DNA of 64,000 bases from Nocardia cyriacigeorgica (GTDB lineage Bacteria; Actinomycetota; Actinomycetes; Mycobacteriales; Mycobacteriaceae). The stretch is from positions 68,061 to 132,060 of the forward strand of contig NZ_JAAGVC010000001.1 in the NCBI RefSeq assembly GCF_010858045.1. The letters run 5' to 3'. Shown here piece by piece: positions 43,788 to 52,041 of the stretch (positions are counted from its first letter, which is position 1; every line of letters starts with the position of its first letter). A program made the position numbers and the translations under genes. Below the pieces are notes generated by a model. The model ran no database searches and had not been told where the DNA came from. It saw only the letters and a program-made list of their open reading frames with translations.

Positions 43788-45092
43788 ATGAGAGACGGTA
43801 CGACGAGGCTCATCGGGCCGAGCGCGAACGAGGATGCTCAGGACGGTCTGCTGGTCGAATACCCGGCCGGGGAGCGGGCAGGCGATCCGCTGGCCCGCGG
43901 CGCCGACGGCGTGCTGCGCTACGGCAATCTCACCCCCGCGCTCACCGAACTGCTCGACCTCCAGGTGCATGCCTTCACCAACCGGGAGGCCGTGGTCGAG
44001 GTGGGCGGGCCCCGGCTCACCTACCGGGAGCTGTGGCATTCGGCCTCGCGCATCGCGGGCGGCCTGCAGGAGCACGGCATCGGCTACGGCGATCGGGTCG
44101 CGGTGCACCTGCCGGTCGGTGCGCGCTGGGTGCAGGCGTTCCTCGGCGCTTTGCTCAGCGGCGCCGTGCCGGTGCTGGTGCACGACGGGCTACCGGCCGC
44201 GGTCGCCGAGCGCGTGATCGCCGACAGCGGCGCCGATTTCGTCCTCGGTTCCGGTGGCCGCGGCTGCGGCTCCACCAGGGCCGGTGGCGTCGCCGAGGCG
44301 GAATTGCCCGACGGTGCTGCCTTCATCGACGACGGCGCCGCCCTCGACGATCTCGCCCTGCTCTGTTACACCAGCGGCACCGCCCCGGGCCCGCTGCTCC
44401 CCAAGGGCGTCGAGCTCACCAACGAGAACCTGCTCTCGGCCATCCGTTCGGTGGTCGGCGCCCTCGATCTGCCCACCGACGGATTACGCAACTTGGTGCT
44501 GCTGCCATTGGCGCACGCCAGCGGCTGCGTCGACCAGTTGCTGCCCACCTTCGCCGTCGGCGGCACCGTTGTGCTCGCGCCCGATACCGGACGGCTCGCC
44601 GAAACCCTTGCCGCCGAACGCATCGACATGATCGCCGCGACCCCGCGCGTCCTCGGCGCCCTGCTGCCGGAGCTGGCCGCCGAGCGCGCCGACGGCCTGC
44701 GTACCGAGAGTGTGGCGCGCATCAGCACCGCTGGCCATCGCGCCGAGCGCCAGACGGCCGGACTCGACGCGGACGAAGTGCGCGCGGTGTTCCCCGACGC
44801 GCGCCAGTGGGCGGTCTGGGGTGCCACCGAGACCAGCGGCATCGGGCTCGCCGTCGATGATTCGCCCGCCGATCCGACGGTGCTCGGATTGCCGTTCGGC
44901 GGCACCGAATTGGCGCTGTGGGGTCCGCGCGCCGGGCACGGTCACGGCGAACTGCTGTGCCGGGGCCCGAACGTCACCCGCCGCTATTGGAACGACCCGA
45001 AGGCCACCGCGGCTCGTTTCACCGGCACCTGGTTCCATACCGGCGATCAGGTCACCATCGGCGCCGACGGTCTGGTTCGGCGCAGCGCGTAA
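43788..45092 (+). CDS. AMP-binding acyl-CoA ligase-like protein lacking the C-terminal domain
   Basis: A 434-residue protein similar to acyl-CoA synthetases but ending early. TYRELWHSASRIAGGL is the N-terminal motif. The P-loop-like motif appears as YTSGTAPGPLLPKGVELT, with a short insert in the usual TSGTTGxPKG. WGATETSGIG is A5 and FHTGDQVTIGADGLV is A7. The protein stops directly after A7, so A8 and the C-terminal catalytic Lys domain of about 100 residues are missing. GGAGG lies 4 nt before the ATG. It may be a pseudogene, a regulator or a partner-dependent adenylating domain. Confidence 0.8.
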   Translation: MRDGTTRLIGPSANEDAQDGLLVEYPAGERAGDPLARGADGVLRYGNLTPALTELLDLQVHAFTNREAVVEVGGPRLTYRELWHSASRIAGGLQEHGIGYGDRVAVHLPVGARWVQAFLGALLSGAVPVLVHDGLPAAVAERVIADSGADFVLGSGGRGCGSTRAGGVAEAELPDGAAFIDDGAALDDLALLCYTSGTAPGPLLPKGVELTNENLLSAIRSVVGALDLPTDGLRNLVLLPLAHASGCVDQLLPTFAVGGTVVLAPDTGRLAETLAAERIDMIAATPRVLGALLPELAAERADGLRTESVARISTAGHRAERQTAGLDADEVRAVFPDARQWAVWGATETSGIGLAVDDSPADPTVLGLPFGGTELALWGPRAGHGHGELLCRGPNVTRRYWNDPKATAARFTGTWFHTGDQVTIGADGLVRRSA

Positions 45093-45101
45093 CCGGGCCG
45101 C

Positions 45102-45848
45102 TCAGCCGACCAGGCGTTCACGCAGGCGTGCGCGCAACTCGGCGGTCAGGCCGACGGCATCCAGGTACCGGTCGATATCGCCGTGCAGCTCGCGCACCGA
45201 GTCCAGCCCGCTGCGCAGGTACTCCTCCCGCACGCCCAGCAGGTCGTCGGAGAAGACGTGATCCGGGCCGAGGTTCTCGATCAGCATCGCCTTCAGCACC
45301 GGGACCGCGGAGTTGCTGAGCAGGTAGTCGGCCAGCACGTCCGGCTCGTCGACGCCCACCGCGCGCAGCAGCGTCGCGATGGCCCAGCCGGTGCGATCCT
45401 TGCCCGCCGCGCAATGCACGAGCACCGCGCCGTCGCCGCGCACGACCGATTCGGCCAGGGCGAGGATGGCCGCGTGTGCCTCCGGACGTGCCGGGAACAT
45501 CCGGTAGACCTCGATCATGTGCGCCTTGGCCGCGCCCGTCGCCGGATCGTGCGGCGGCGCTTCGCCCATATCGGAGTCGAACGGGGTGACCATGAGCCGG
45601 ATGCCGTCGGGCAATCGGTCGGCGCCGTGTTTGGCGATCTCCGGCTGGCCGCGCAGGTCGTGCACGGCGCGCACGCCGAGTTCGCGCAGCACCGCGTGGC
45701 CGGTCTCGTCCAGGCTGCTGAGCTGTGCCGATCGCAGCAGGACGCCGGGCCGGATGGTGCCGCCGCTCGCGGTGGGCAGGCCGCCGAGGTCGCGGAAGTT
45801 GAAGGTGCCGGGGATCCGCAGGTGGCCGGCCAGGGGCGAGAGAGTCAC
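45102..45848 (-). CDS. MptpB-like tyrosine/dual-specificity protein phosphatase
   Basis: A 248-residue phosphatase. HCAAGKDRTG (145-154) is the P-loop with nucleophilic Cys146 and Arg152; HCxxGKDRTG is the special form of the MptpB branch, which can also attack phosphoinositides. NFRDLGG at the N-terminus is another branch hallmark. No signal peptide is visible, as for MptpB. It converges on the truncated AMP-ligase gene (9-bp gap). A role in host-directed signalling is inferred only from the mycobacterial homologue. Confidence 0.9.
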   Translation of the reverse strand: MTLSPLAGHLRIPGTFNFRDLGGLPTASGGTIRPGVLLRSAQLSSLDETGHAVLRELGVRAVHDLRGQPEIAKHGADRLPDGIRLMVTPFDSDMGEAPPHDPATGAAKAHMIEVYRMFPARPEAHAAILALAESVVRGDGAVLVHCAAGKDRTGWAIATLLRAVGVDEPDVLADYLLSNSAVPVLKAMLIENLGPDHVFSDDLLGVREEYLRSGLDSVRELHGDIDRYLDAVGLTAELRARLRERLVG

Positions 45849-46232
45849 TTGCTCAGGCTAACGTTCACCGGACGGGCACGGCCAGATGTCCGTTTTGCGA
45901 GGTCCAATTGTGTGATCGGACACAGCGCCCGGGCCGTGGAGTCGATCATGTCGTACGCTGATCGATGCTTTGTGCCGTACACGGGGAGGGGCGAGAGTGA
46001 TGTTCGCGGAAGCGATTCCAGCGCAGTGCGGAAGAGTTCGACAGCGTTCCGTTTAGGTAACAAAACAATCTTTTAGTCTGAATTTGCCCATGGAACTAGT
46101 TCTTAAACCCTGAAAACCTTCTACCATTGATGAACGCTGCCTGGATGGGCTGCACTTTCCCGACAAGTGCCCGCCAGGTAGTGAATCGCGGCCGACGAGG
46201 TACGCGAGATCTGTTCGCCGAGGGAGTCGTCG
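45849..46232. other. AT-richer intergenic region upstream of TetR-like gene
   Basis: A gap of 384 bp. The stretch 46040-46130 is unusually AT-rich for this genome and contains several possible -10 sequences, fitting promoter DNA. A weak short frame at 45845-46063 on the minus strand lacks a ribosome binding site and is not called. AGGGAG lies 6 nt before the start of the next gene. Confidence 0.4.
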
Positions 46233-46709
46233 TTGATCGCACGTGGAGAATTGGTGGAGGCCCGATTGCGGCCGACCGTCTGCGAGGCAGTCGAGAATGC
46301 GGCTGCTTCGCTCGATATGCACGGTGTGCGCGCGCTGCGAGTGCTGCTCCACGCCGGTTTCAGCGCCTACTGGCCGTTGGTGAAGGCCACTCCGGCCAAG
46401 CAGTTGGAGGCCTACGAGGAGGCCGTCCAGCGCTTGCGTGAGCATTGGGACGGCGAGACCGAGGCCGATTCTGCCGCCGGGACGGGCCTGTTCCAGGACA
46501 TGGATGCCGAGGCCGTCGTCTTCCTGGAGTTGTGCGCCCGGCATGCGGGCGCGCAGTGGCTCGAGCCGGTGGAAGCCATCGCCGCCTACGTCGTATCGGT
46601 CTTGCAGGGCGCGGTGCTGCGCTGGCTGGCCGACCGCGACGACGAGACGATCCTGGTGGTGCTCGACGATCTGGTATCGAGCCTGGCCACCCGCGCCGCG
46701 GACGCGTAA
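46233..46709 (+). CDS. TetR-like ligand-domain protein without HTH (hypothetical)
   Basis: A 158-residue helical protein. RALRVLLHAGFSAYWPLVKATPAKQLEAYEEAVQRLREHW and EPVEAIAAYVVSVLQGAVLRWLADRDDETILVVLDDLVSSLATRA resemble the C-terminal domain of TetR regulators. No helix-turn-helix precedes it. The TTG at 46233 has AGGGAG 6 nt upstream; a GTG at 46254 is an alternative. It may be a remnant or a ligand-binding protein; the family link is tentative. Confidence 0.6.
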   Translation: MIARGELVEARLRPTVCEAVENAAASLDMHGVRALRVLLHAGFSAYWPLVKATPAKQLEAYEEAVQRLREHWDGETEADSAAGTGLFQDMDAEAVVFLELCARHAGAQWLEPVEAIAAYVVSVLQGAVLRWLADRDDETILVVLDDLVSSLATRAADA

Positions 46710-46763
46710 CCGGTCTCCGCGCAGTACTGGACGCCTGACCAGTTGCATGGTTGAGTGGGTGGG

Positions 46764-47942
46764 GTGACCGAAACGTCGCCGATCGCGCGGCTGCACGCCG
46801 CCACCGCCGATCTCGAGCCGCCCCTCGCCGCCCTCGACCTGGCTGCCCTGCGCGCCAATGCCGCCGACCTGGTGCGCCGCGCCGGTGGCGTTCCCATTCG
46901 CGTCGCCAGCAAATCCGTGCGCTGCCGCGCCGTGCTCGAAGAGGTCCTCGGTGCCGGGCTGACCGCCGACGGCGGATTCGCCGGAATCATGTCGTATTCG
47001 CTGGCCGAGGCCATCTGGCTGGTCCGGCTCGGCGCGCGTGATGTGCTGCTCGGCTACCCCGTCACCGACCGTGCCGCGCTGGCCGAACTCGGCGCCGACC
47101 CGGTGCTGCGCGACGCCATCACCTTGATGATCGACCATGTCGATCAGCTCGACCTCATCCGGGCGGCGGTCGGCAGCGAGAACGTGCGGCCACGGGTCTG
47201 CCTGGATGTGGATGCCTCGCTGCGTATCGGGCCGCTGCATCTGGGGGTGCGGCGCTCACCGATTCGCAGTCCCGAACAGGCCGCCGTCTTGGCCGAAGCG
47301 GCGCTTCGCCGTGGCTTCGACGTAGTCGGTGTGATGACCTACGAGGCCCAGATCGCGGGCCTGCCCGACAGCAATATCGCGGTGCGGCTGGTGAAGAAGG
47401 CCTCGGCCGCCGAGATCGGCCGCCGTCGCGGTGCGGTGGTCGATGCGGTGCGGTCGGTGGCCGGGCCGTTGCAGATCGTCAACAGCGGCGGAACTGGATC
47501 GATCGAGGTCAGCACGGCCGATGCCGTCGTCACGGAGGTCACCGCGGGATCCGGCCTCTACGCGCCCACGCTGTTCGATGACTACCGCGCGTTCAGCGTC
47601 ACGCCGTCGCTGTTCTTCGCGCTGCCGGTGGTGCGCAAACCCGCCGACAAGATCGCCACCCTCTTCGGCGGCGGCTATATCGCTTCCGGCCCGGCCGGTG
47701 CGTCGCGGGTGCCGAAGCCGGTGTGGCCCACCGGTTTACGACTGATCGGCACCGAGGGCGCGGGAGAAGTGCAGACCCCGGTGACCGGCGCCGCCCACCT
47801 GCGGATCGGCGATCGGGTATGGATGCGCCACGCCAAGGCCGGGGAGCTGTGCGAGCGGTTCGACCGTGTGCACCTGGTCGACGGCGACGGCGAGCGCACC
47901 GCCGTGCTGACCTATCGCGGCGAAGGAAAATGCTTCGGCTGA
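46764..47942 (+). CDS. PLP-dependent amino-acid deaminase/aldolase (alanine racemase N-domain type)
   Basis: A 392-residue protein of the D-threonine aldolase/D-serine dehydratase fold. PLAALDLAALRANAADLVRRAGG followed by IRVASKSVRC carries the PLP Lys region, and VVGVMTYEAQIAGLPDS and LQIVNSGGTGSIE are family motifs. The C-terminal domain contains the metal-type signature HAKAGELCERFDRVHLVDG, with the His and Cys expected of metal-dependent members. Substrate is probably a D-beta-hydroxy amino acid (inference). The GTG at 46764 is preferred over one at 46755. Confidence 0.85.
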   Translation: MTETSPIARLHAATADLEPPLAALDLAALRANAADLVRRAGGVPIRVASKSVRCRAVLEEVLGAGLTADGGFAGIMSYSLAEAIWLVRLGARDVLLGYPVTDRAALAELGADPVLRDAITLMIDHVDQLDLIRAAVGSENVRPRVCLDVDASLRIGPLHLGVRRSPIRSPEQAAVLAEAALRRGFDVVGVMTYEAQIAGLPDSNIAVRLVKKASAAEIGRRRGAVVDAVRSVAGPLQIVNSGGTGSIEVSTADAVVTEVTAGSGLYAPTLFDDYRAFSVTPSLFFALPVVRKPADKIATLFGGGYIASGPAGASRVPKPVWPTGLRLIGTEGAGEVQTPVTGAAHLRIGDRVWMRHAKAGELCERFDRVHLVDGDGERTAVLTYRGEGKCFG

Positions 47943-48077
47943 GCGGGGCGTATACCGCGGAATAGGGGTCGAAAATTACCGGCTGTAGTAGTCGGAAATA
48001 AGAACGCCGAAATACGAAACCGACTGGTTTGAATAATTGCGGGCCCCATGCCGCCATTTCGCTGAGTCGTAACCGAG

Positions 48078-48102
48078 CGGGCCGAACGCAATCGTCGGCC
48101 CG
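48078..48102 (+). terminator. Candidate terminator after aldolase gene
   Basis: An 8-bp stem (48078-48085 with 48095-48102) with a 9-nt loop, followed by TTAT, in the 219-bp gap before the convergent nuclease-helicase gene. It is 135 bp from the aldolase stop, so the assignment is moderate. Confidence 0.45.
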
Positions 48103-48161
48103 TTATACGGGTACTCCCAACCGGTATGTGCGGCGGCGAATTCGGCGGCCGCGCGCTCGGT

Positions 48162-51100
48162 TCAGCCCAGACGCAGAAAGCGCGACAACTCGGTCAGTTC
48201 CGCCGGTGTGCTGGGCAGGTACTCGGTTAGCAGGGGAGAGCGAATGATGATCGCCTTCCACAGCGCTCGGCACAGCGCGCCCTGCACGAGCGTGCGCGAG
48301 ATCAGCGTCGACAGCCCGTGCGGCGCATCGGCCGGGCTCGACGTCGCCAGGGACACGATGACCACGGCCGCCTCCCGCCCGCGGAACAACTCCGGCGTGC
48401 CCACCAGCACATCGTCGATCTTGGCGCGGGCCAGCAGCGTCGAGATCCGCGCCACCTGAGCGCGATACGGGGTGACGACGAAGATGTCGTGCGGATGCAG
48501 CCGCCGCGTCGTCGCGCCGATCGTCCACGTCAGGCCGAGCAGCGCGCGCACCCGGCGCACCACCTCGCGGGCCTCGGCCACCGATTCGCTCGCATTGCCG
48601 TGGTGGTCCACCAGCACGGTGTCGATGCCGGGTTCGGTATCGGCGAGGCGGCGGGCCCGGGTGACGGTGTCGCTGGCGCGCAATCGGCCGCTGTAGTAGA
48701 GCCGCGAAATGGGTTCGGCCACCCGCGGATGCATTCGCCAGGTGCGGTCCAGGAAATAGCCGCGCTCGGCGGGCAGCGTGTCACGGTCGTCGATGAGCCG
48801 GCCGAGCACTGATGCGCCGACCGGTTCCGGATGGGCGGCGCCGAGGCGCTGGACGGGCGCGAACGGGACGCTCGGGGTGAGTGCTGGTGCGGGTACCGGA
48901 TCGCCGATGACCAGCAGGTTGCGCGCGCTCACCGCGGCCGCGACCGCGTCGGCCAGGGGGAATCGCCCGGCGTCGGCGATCACCAGCAGATCCAGATCCC
49001 GATACGGCACCAGCTCCGGGTCGGCGAAATCGGCCGGGGCGCCGCCGATCACGCAGCCGTTGATCGCGTTGTCCAGGAAGCGCCGATACCGGCCCGCCTC
49101 GATGACGGCCCATTCGGGCGCCGGGATCGTGACGTCCTTCTTGGCCACCAGCTGCGGCAGCACGCCGACCTCGACCACGGCGTCCAGCAGGTTCTCCACG
49201 ATCGCCGGCGTCGGCGCCACCACGCCGACCCGCCATCGATAGCGGGTGACCATGCGCTCGATCACCCGCGCCGCGGTCGCCGTCTTGCCGGTGCCGGGCG
49301 GGCCCTGTACCGCCACATAGGAATCGTCGAGTGAGCGCACCGCCTCGGTGATGGCGGCGGCGTGGTCACCGTGCACCCGGGGCAGCGGTCCACCGCCGCG
49401 CAGCCGGGGTGGGCGGCGGGCGAGGATGTCGAAGATCGCGCCGGCCGGGATCTGCGGCAACGTCATCAGCAGCTGCTGGGCCTGGTATTCGATCGCGGTG
49501 TGCACGTGGTCATCGGGAGCTGGCAGCCCGGGTGCGATCGCGGTGGGCAGATCGTCGAACGGGGCGCAGCCCGCGGGCAGGCGCTCCTCGAGCCGGACGG
49601 TGTCGTCGAACTCCGCGTCCACCGAGCATCCGAGCACCGTGGCGGTCGCCGTCGCACGCTGCCCGGCCGCCGCGACCATGCCCTCGGCCACCGGACGGTC
49701 GTAGAAGGTATGCACCGACGTGCCCGGCGCCAGCCCGCTGCCCGCGCCCATTCGCCCGGTCAGCGTGATGAATCGGCGCACGGTATCCCCGCGCGGGCCG
49801 ATGTGCCATTTGGTGTCGACGGTGCCCCAATCGGCGACGAGCACACCGGGCGCCTCCGGCCATTCGTCCACCGGATGGGTGAGCCGATCGGCATGCGCCC
49901 ACCACAGCGGCTGCCGTTCCCGGCGCCGGAATCCCAGTGCCGCCGACATCAGCGAAGCAACCTGGCGGGCACTGGATTCGGCGTCTGGTCGATACTCGGC
50001 CGAGCCCGAAGCTGCTGGCCCGTACTCGGTCGAGCCCGGAACCGCCGCCTCGTGCCCGGCCGAGCTCGGAGCCGCTGCCTCGTATTCGGCCGTGCCTGGA
50101 GCAACTGCCTCGTATTCGGTTGATCCGCACCGCAGCTCGATCACCGTGTCCAATGCGGAATCGGGGTTCTCGACCGGCGTGGAGCCGAGGGACCGGGCCG
50201 CTGCCGCACCGGTGTCGCCGATCGGCGCGGCCGGATCGGGCTCGTGCGGAGTTCTCCGCGTCGCACGCGTCGGTGAGGGTGCGGTGGTAGCCGCCGCGGG
50301 GAAGGGCTCGCCCGGTGCGGCCGGCACAGCAGGTGTTGCCACCGCGCTCGCGGCTATGTGCTCGTCCTGCGGTACGCGCTCGGCGAATTCGGCGAGGGCG
50401 GCTTCCAGTGGAGTCGGCCGACCTAGCGGTTCCAGCCTCGCGGCGCGGCGCTCGGCGGCGGGCGCGGCCGGTGCGATGTGTAGTTCAGCGGCGCGGTCGA
50501 GCAGCCAGTCGCGCAGCCGCAGCACCGTCACACAGTCGCGGTCGGCATCCGCGCGGGGTTCGGGCGCGGGCAACAGCGCGCGCAGCCGGGCCGGCTCGTA
50601 CGAGTCGACGCCGATCAGCAGCGCGCTACGCACGATCGGATACAGGTCGACGAAAACGCCGCCGCGCAGCAATTCGTCGATCAGATCCTCGCCGGTGCCG
50701 AAGCGGCCACCCGCGCACAGCAGGGCCGAGCGGACCGCCGCGGTGTAATGGAACACGTGCAGTCCTGGGTGGATCCGCCTGCGCCGGGCGATGATGTCGA
50801 GCACCTGGTCGAACGCCGCGCGCTGCCGTGTCCGGGTCTCGGCGCCGGCATTGTCGAGTGCCGCCGGAACCAGTAGTGACACGTGCACACCGGCGGCGTC
50901 GGCGAGCTCGACGCGCAGCTGATCCGCCGGTGCCGGGTCGATGGTGAGGGCGAGATCGCCCGGGGTGCGGGCCGGCAGTGCGCCGAGCGCGGTGGGATCG
51001 ATCGTGGTGTGGGCGGGACGGCCGGAATCGTCACGGCGCAGCTGGATCTCGGCTTGTCTGCGCAGCCGCAGCAAGGTGCGCGGACCCAGCTCGGGCACGG

Positions 51101-51926
51101 GCGGCAGCGGCTCGGCCGTCGTGCCCAGCCGGTCGATGGTGCCGATCCCGGACTCGCGCAGCCGGGCCCGCGCGGTGCCGTTCATCCCGGCCACCAGCAG
51201 CAGATCGCGGGCGCTGGTGAGCGCGTCGACGCACACCGCGCATCGTCCGCAGGCCAGATAGCGCGGGTCGCCCCATTGGGCGGGCAGCAGTTCGCCCAGC
51301 TTCTCGTCCACGATGTGACGGACCCGTGCGCGGCGCGCGCGAAACACCGGAAGCAGTTCCGCCACGGGCAATGTATGCGTCCGGCCGCGGTGGGACTGCG
51401 CGATCAGCGGGTCGACGGGAATCCCGGCCGCCTCGATCGCCGCCGCGCAACCGGCCAGTTCCAGCGCCGAGGTGATGTCGACGTCGTCCTCGCCGACGCC
51501 GTGCACGCGATACCGGACGCGATGCGCGGCGCGCACCAGAAAATCGGCGCGGCAGGCGAATTCGCCGTCGAAGAAGATCGCGCCCGCGATCACCGGTGCC
51601 TTGGCCCGTAGTGCGGCGAGGGTGTCGGCGTTGGCGGCGGTCAATGCGGCCGCGACATCGCCGTCCGCGCGATCCAGCTCGGTCTGCTCGGCGAAGCCGC
51701 CGATCTCGACGAGATCGGCGCCGTGCCGTCGCCGCAGCTCCGCCAGCAGTACGGCCCGTTCGGCCCGCCGGTTCTCCTCGGTCGAGTTCGGCGATGGGGT
51801 TGCGGCAGGCGCGGCACTCGCGGTGCCCAGATCGGCGTCGAGGGCGTGCAGCATCGCGAATTCGCACCGCGCGGCGCGGGCGAGGTCTGCGGCGGTGCTG
51901 ACGACACGATCACCGAACACGAACAA
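48162..51926 (-). CDS. TM0106-type RecB nuclease fused to UPF1-like helicase, motifs eroded (Rv1251c-like)
   Basis: A 1254-residue protein. The N-terminal part resembles TM0106-type RecB nucleases: CEFAML, FDGEFACRADFLVR and the cluster CGRCAVC before a helix-hairpin-helix. The K-containing catalytic motif is not found where expected; HGVGEDDVDITSALE stands there. The middle contains a Pro/Ala-rich repeat section. The helicase part has an intact Walker A GPPGTGKT (about 875), but motif II reads IADAGRF (about 979) instead of DEAGQ, motif III reads GDPVPAP instead of GDPQQ, and motif VI lacks the usual SRA. TTG at 51926 follows AGGAGG. Corresponds to Rv1251c by position; any activity is uncertain. 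Confidence 0.85.
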   Translation of the reverse strand: MFVFGDRVVSTAADLARAARCEFAMLHALDADLGTASAAPAATPSPNSTEENRRAERAVLLAELRRRHGADLVEIGGFAEQTELDRADGDVAAALTAANADTLAALRAKAPVIAGAIFFDGEFACRADFLVRAAHRVRYRVHGVGEDDVDITSALELAGCAAAIEAAGIPVDPLIAQSHRGRTHTLPVAELLPVFRARRARVRHIVDEKLGELLPAQWGDPRYLACGRCAVCVDALTSARDLLLVAGMNGTARARLRESGIGTIDRLGTTAEPLPPVPELGPRTLLRLRRQAEIQLRRDDSGRPAHTTIDPTALGALPARTPGDLALTIDPAPADQLRVELADAAGVHVSLLVPAALDNAGAETRTRQRAAFDQVLDIIARRRRIHPGLHVFHYTAAVRSALLCAGGRFGTGEDLIDELLRGGVFVDLYPIVRSALLIGVDSYEPARLRALLPAPEPRADADRDCVTVLRLRDWLLDRAAELHIAPAAPAAERRAARLEPLGRPTPLEAALAEFAERVPQDEHIAASAVATPAVPAAPGEPFPAAATTAPSPTRATRRTPHEPDPAAPIGDTGAAAARSLGSTPVENPDSALDTVIELRCGSTEYEAVAPGTAEYEAAAPSSAGHEAAVPGSTEYGPAASGSAEYRPDAESSARQVASLMSAALGFRRRERQPLWWAHADRLTHPVDEWPEAPGVLVADWGTVDTKWHIGPRGDTVRRFITLTGRMGAGSGLAPGTSVHTFYDRPVAEGMVAAAGQRATATATVLGCSVDAEFDDTVRLEERLPAGCAPFDDLPTAIAPGLPAPDDHVHTAIEYQAQQLLMTLPQIPAGAIFDILARRPPRLRGGGPLPRVHGDHAAAITEAVRSLDDSYVAVQGPPGTGKTATAARVIERMVTRYRWRVGVVAPTPAIVENLLDAVVEVGVLPQLVAKKDVTIPAPEWAVIEAGRYRRFLDNAINGCVIGGAPADFADPELVPYRDLDLLVIADAGRFPLADAVAAAVSARNLLVIGDPVPAPALTPSVPFAPVQRLGAAHPEPVGASVLGRLIDDRDTLPAERGYFLDRTWRMHPRVAEPISRLYYSGRLRASDTVTRARRLADTEPGIDTVLVDHHGNASESVAEAREVVRRVRALLGLTWTIGATTRRLHPHDIFVVTPYRAQVARISTLLARAKIDDVLVGTPELFRGREAAVVIVSLATSSPADAPHGLSTLISRTLVQGALCRALWKAIIIRSPLLTEYLPSTPAELTELSRFLRLG
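49977..50126 (-). repeat. Five tandem 30-bp repeats within the helicase gene
   Basis: Five imperfect copies of a 30-bp unit encode ten-residue repeats of the type G-S-T-E-Y-E-A-x-A-P. They sit in the Pro/Ala-rich linker between nuclease and helicase domains. The period is exact, so length can change without frameshift. Confidence 0.85.
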
Positions 51927-51933
51927 ACGCGGC

Positions 51934-51939
51934 CCTCCT
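51934..51939 (-). promoter_or_regulatory. Ribosome binding site fixing the TTG start of the nuclease-helicase
   Basis: AGGAGG on the minus strand, 7 nt before the TTG at 51926. It supports a TTG start that trims ten residues from the longest frame and gives MFVFGDRVVS as the N-terminus. Confidence 0.7.
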
Positions 51940-52041
51940 GTGCCCGGACGGGACACCGGTCAGCGCTTCCTTGCGCACCGGACGGCAACACCTTAGCCAG
52001 CGGATCCGGTCGCGCCGCAGCCTGCCCGGCCCGGCGTGGCG

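Noticed and set aside
45845..46063. A 72-codon open frame on the minus strand upstream of the phosphatase
   Set aside because: No ribosome binding site, no recognisable domain, and it lies in an AT-rich promoter-like region.
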